From an uncultured Gammaproteobacteria bacterium (GTDB lineage: Bacteria > Pseudomonadota > Gammaproteobacteria > CAIUAS01), in the NCBI GenBank assembly GCA_903897205.1, contig CAIUAS010000077.1, positions 1-9,023 of the forward strand: a stretch of 9,023 bases of DNA. The letters run 5' to 3'. The position numbers and the translations under genes were made by a program. The notes beneath the pieces are model-generated. The model had not been told where the DNA came from and did not search any database. It saw only the letters and a program-made list of their open reading frames with translations. Below, piece after piece: positions 6,809-9,023 of the stretch. Within the stretch, counting starts at the first letter, position 1; the number at the start of each line of letters is the position of its first letter.

Positions 6809-7948
6809 ATGAGCAATAAATCCGTCCAGATTATTCATGAATTACTTCTTAGAGCCGGCATCGAAATTAATGGTAATAACTGCTATGACATTCAGATAAA
6901 AGATCAACGTTTTTACGAATCCTTATTAAAATCAGCCGCTTTAGCGCTAGGCGAAACTTATATGAATGCCTGGTGGGAATGTGAAAAACTAGATGAATTC
7001 TTTTTTCGCTTATTACGTGCTGATTTAGAAAATATCGTATTAGCCGACAAACGTTTTTTATACAGTATACTGCGTGATAAATTGCGTTTATTTTTCACGC
7101 AATTTATTAATCTGCAAAGCAAATCTCGCGCAAAACAAGTCGGCAAACGACATTATGATTTAGGCAACGATCTTTTCCAGGGTATGCTCGACAAACGCAT
7201 GAACTACAGCTGCGCCTATTGGAAAAACAGCACCACCCTAAACGAAGCCCAAGAAGCCAAACTCGAATTAATTTGCCAAAAATTACAACTACAACCAGGC
7301 ATGCGTGTTTTAGACATCGGTTGCGGCTGGGGTGGTTTTGCTAAATACGCTGCTGAAAAATATCGCGTTAATATTGTCGGCATAACCATCTCAGCAGAGC
7401 AAAAAAAATTCGCTGAAGCAAATTGTCGAGATTTACCTATTGAAATCCGACTACAGGATTACCGCGACCTCAACGAACCTTTCGATCGCATCTGCTCCAT
7501 AGGCATGTTTGAACATGTCGGCCACAAAAATTATCGCACCTACCTAAACACAACCTACCGCTGCCTAGCAGAAGGTGGTTTATTCTTATTACACACCATT
7601 GGCAACAACATCAGCACCCTGCTTCCCAATGAATGGATCACAAAATACATCTTTCCCAACGGTGCACTCCCATCCATACAACAAATTAGCCGCCACATCG
7701 AAGGTTTATTTGTCATGGAAGACTGGCATAATTTTGGTGCCGACTATGACAAAACCTTAATGGCTTGGCACCAGCATTTTAATCAACACTGGGAAACACT
7801 TAAATCACAATACGACGAACAATTTTATCGCATGTGGAATTTTTACTTACTTGCCAGCGCCGGTGCTTTTCGAGCACGTGATATTCAAGTCTGGCAAATA
7901 GTATTATCTAAAAAAGGAATTTCCGGAGGATACACATCGATCAGATAA
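6809..7948 (+). CDS. cfa: Cyclopropane-fatty-acyl-phospholipid synthase
   Basis: SAM-dependent enzyme that adds a methylene bridge across cis double bonds of membrane phospholipid acyl chains, usually in stationary phase or under acid stress; it acts at the inner face of the inner membrane. The protein is 379 residues; E. coli Cfa is 382. The SAM-binding motif VLDIGCGWGG spans 167-176. Cys135 (NYSCAYW), Glu235 (MFEHVGH), His262 (LLHTIG) and Tyr313 (GADYDKT) match E. coli Cys139, Glu239, His266 and Tyr317 with a constant offset of four, so the bicarbonate site and active site are intact. Residues 1-110 form the smaller N-terminal lipid-binding domain. AAAGGA lies 8 bases before the ATG. It starts 15 bases after valS, so the two are probably cotranscribed, which is not a pairing I recognise as conserved. 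Confidence 0.95.
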   Translation: MSNKSVQIIHELLLRAGIEINGNNCYDIQIKDQRFYESLLKSAALALGETYMNAWWECEKLDEFFFRLLRADLENIVLADKRFLYSILRDKLRLFFTQFINLQSKSRAKQVGKRHYDLGNDLFQGMLDKRMNYSCAYWKNSTTLNEAQEAKLELICQKLQLQPGMRVLDIGCGWGGFAKYAAEKYRVNIVGITISAEQKKFAEANCRDLPIEIRLQDYRDLNEPFDRICSIGMFEHVGHKNYRTYLNTTYRCLAEGGLFLLHTIGNNISTLLPNEWITKYIFPNGALPSIQQISRHIEGLFVMEDWHNFGADYDKTLMAWHQHFNQHWETLKSQYDEQFYRMWNFYLLASAGAFRARDIQVWQIVLSKKGISGGYTSIR

Positions 7949-7951
7949 CAC

Positions 7952-8021
7952 GCTTTTAGTAATTACCCTAGCTAACGTTATCCCCAACTAGCAAGCTTTT
8001 AGCAATTGCTTAATACTAGCT
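7952..8021 (+). repeat. Imperfect direct repeat between cfa and the J-domain gene
   Basis: GCTTTTAGTAATT (7952-7964) recurs as GCTTTTAGCAATT (7995-8007), 12 of 13 bases identical. Each copy is followed a few bases later by CTAGCT (7968-7973 and 8016-8021). The left halves are 43 bases apart. Two short palindromes lie within the region: TAACGTTA (7973-7980) and AGCAATTGCT (8001-8010). It could be a regulator binding region or a small duplication; no function is shown. No clear terminator for cfa is visible here. Confidence 0.5.
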
Positions 8022-8079
8022 CTATAGAACACGCCACAAACAAATTATTTAAAAAAATAACTATTTAGGCAGGTAAACT

Positions 8080-8084
8080 AGGAG
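8080..8084 (+). promoter_or_regulatory. Ribosome binding site of the J-domain gene
   Basis: AGGAG sits 7 bases before ATG 8092. It is one of the best Shine-Dalgarno matches in the window, and it fixes the start of an open frame that the right edge interrupts. Confidence 0.7.
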
Positions 8085-8091
8085 TAATAAT

Positions 8092-9023
8092 ATGTTAAGC
8101 ACAGCAGAACTAGCACATGATTTATCCGCATTAAAACAACAAAACTATTATGAAATCTTCAACATCACGCCTGAACAACTAAATGATTCTCCTAACGCAG
8201 AAAAGGCGTTGAAATCACGATACTTTGAATTAGCCAAAAAATACCACTCTGACAAATGCGATCCACTTGCTAAAGAGGAAGCAGACGCCTGCTTTAAAAT
8301 AATAAGCGGCGCTTATGAGACGTTAAAAGATGCAGAAGCACGCAGTAAATATGCAGTCGCACCGGACTGGTGGCCAAAACAAACATTCGATTACTGGGGA
8401 AACTCCTCCTTCAAATCCAACAGTCATAATTTTAGTGATAAGACTGACAGCAACGCATCGGCAAAACAATTTAATCACGAGCTTGAAAAATACTATTCTA
8501 ATTATAAAAAACAACAAGATTCTTTGTTTCAGCAAGAAGCCGAAAAAGCTTATGAGCTATATCAAAAAAATGCCGATTTACATTATGAGAATTACACTAC
8601 TCCGGCCTATTCTCAGTTTAAACTTCAGCAAGCAGAATTAATTCAGCACCAGAAAAAAACCATTGAAGCTAAATATATCAATCAAAAAAATAACTTAGAG
8701 ACCTTAAAAAAGCTTGGTTATGTCACCACCGTGTTCTTTGGGCTAGGTTTATTACTCGTTAACCATGCAAACAATAAACTAAAACAGGTTGAACAAAAAA
8801 AACAGGACGATTTAAACAATATTCCCAAAATTCCCGATAAAAACACTTGGTTAAAAGGCAGCGAGCATAATTTACAACCCAAAAAAACCTGGAAAAAAAA
8901 CAATGGTTATAATAACTTACAGGCTTATATTCATTATAATCACGACCAGTTAGAGAACGGCACAGCAGCCACCCAAGAATGGGAAGCTGCGCAAAAAATA
9001 GAGCAAAATATCGCAGAAATGGA
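8092..9023 (+). CDS. J-domain-like protein with HSD in place of HPD and one transmembrane segment (C-terminus cut by window edge)
   Basis: My translation gives 310 codons with no stop before the right edge. Residues 18-89 read as a J domain: NYYEIFNI (helix I), an insertion around 27-37, ALKSRYFELAKKYH (helix II), then AKEEADACFKIISGAYETLKDAEARSKY (helices III and IV). J domains stimulate Hsp70 ATPase through an invariant HPD loop; here the loop is His52-Ser53-Asp54 (TCT, one base from the proline codon CCT), so coupling to DnaK is doubtful. Residues 92-103 are Trp-rich (DWWPK...YWG). Residues 127-206 are rich in Lys, Glu, Gln and Tyr and probably helical or coiled-coil. A hydrophobic segment, about 208-226, looks membrane-spanning. 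The rest is Asn/Lys-rich and unrecognised. No DnaJ zinc finger is visible. Its membrane role is unknown; a chaperone adaptor or a secreted effector are both possible. Confidence 0.7.
   Translation, partial: MLSTAELAHDLSALKQQNYYEIFNITPEQLNDSPNAEKALKSRYFELAKKYHSDKCDPLAKEEADACFKIISGAYETLKDAEARSKYAVAPDWWPKQTFDYWGNSSFKSNSHNFSDKTDSNASAKQFNHELEKYYSNYKKQQDSLFQQEAEKAYELYQKNADLHYENYTTPAYSQFKLQQAELIQHQKKTIEAKYINQKNNLETLKKLGYVTTVFFGLGLLLVNHANNKLKQVEQKKQDDLNNIPKIPDKNTWLKGSEHNLQPKKTWKKNNGYNNLQAYIHYNHDQLENGTAATQEWEAAQKIEQNIAEM

Noticed and set aside
7965..8021. A rho-independent terminator or riboswitch after cfa
   Set aside because: Only short 4-5 base stems can be drawn, with no GC-rich hairpin plus T-run and no recognised aptamer sequence.
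8323..8641. A plus-strand frame and a minus-strand frame over the J-domain gene
   Set aside because: The plus-strand frame is out of phase with the J-domain frame, which starts with a good ribosome site and stays open to the window edge. Neither alternative has a recognisable domain.

Overview
The window looks like a stretch of gammaproteobacterial chromosome, AT-rich and densely coding. ValRS, the chi subunit (HolC) and Cfa all align easily, from memory, with their E. coli counterparts. HolC is essentially a beta/gammaproteobacterial protein, and the holC-valS pair is a conserved proteobacterial arrangement. The low GC, a VirB1-like protein and a membrane-anchored J-domain protein would suit a host-associated lineage such as the Legionellales, but that placement is inference. 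I see no rRNA, tRNA, CRISPR array, insertion sequence or phage gene.

Layout. Minus strand, left: ppa (inorganic pyrophosphatase) followed by ddl (D-Ala-D-Ala ligase), whose C-terminus runs off the left edge. A divergent intergenic region of about 120 bases separates ppa from plus-strand genes that fill the rest of the window. These are hinT (HIT-family nucleotide hydrolase) and folE (GTP cyclohydrolase I, GTG start), then a long hairpin overlapping the folE stop. Next come a VirB1-like protein with degraded active-site motifs, holC, valS and cfa. Last, after a 143-base gap with an imperfect direct repeat, is a J-domain protein with one transmembrane segment that runs off the right edge.

Functionally most of this is housekeeping: cell-wall precursor synthesis (ddl), phosphate recycling (ppa), nucleotide housekeeping (hinT), folate synthesis (folE), replication (holC), translation (valS) and membrane lipid modification (cfa). 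The two accessory-looking genes are the notable ones. The VirB1-like protein has glycine where the family carries its catalytic glutamate. The J-domain protein has HSD where co-chaperones carry HPD. Each is one base change from the canonical codon, so each may be a repurposed, non-catalytic member of its family. I do not see a complete new multi-gene system in this window.
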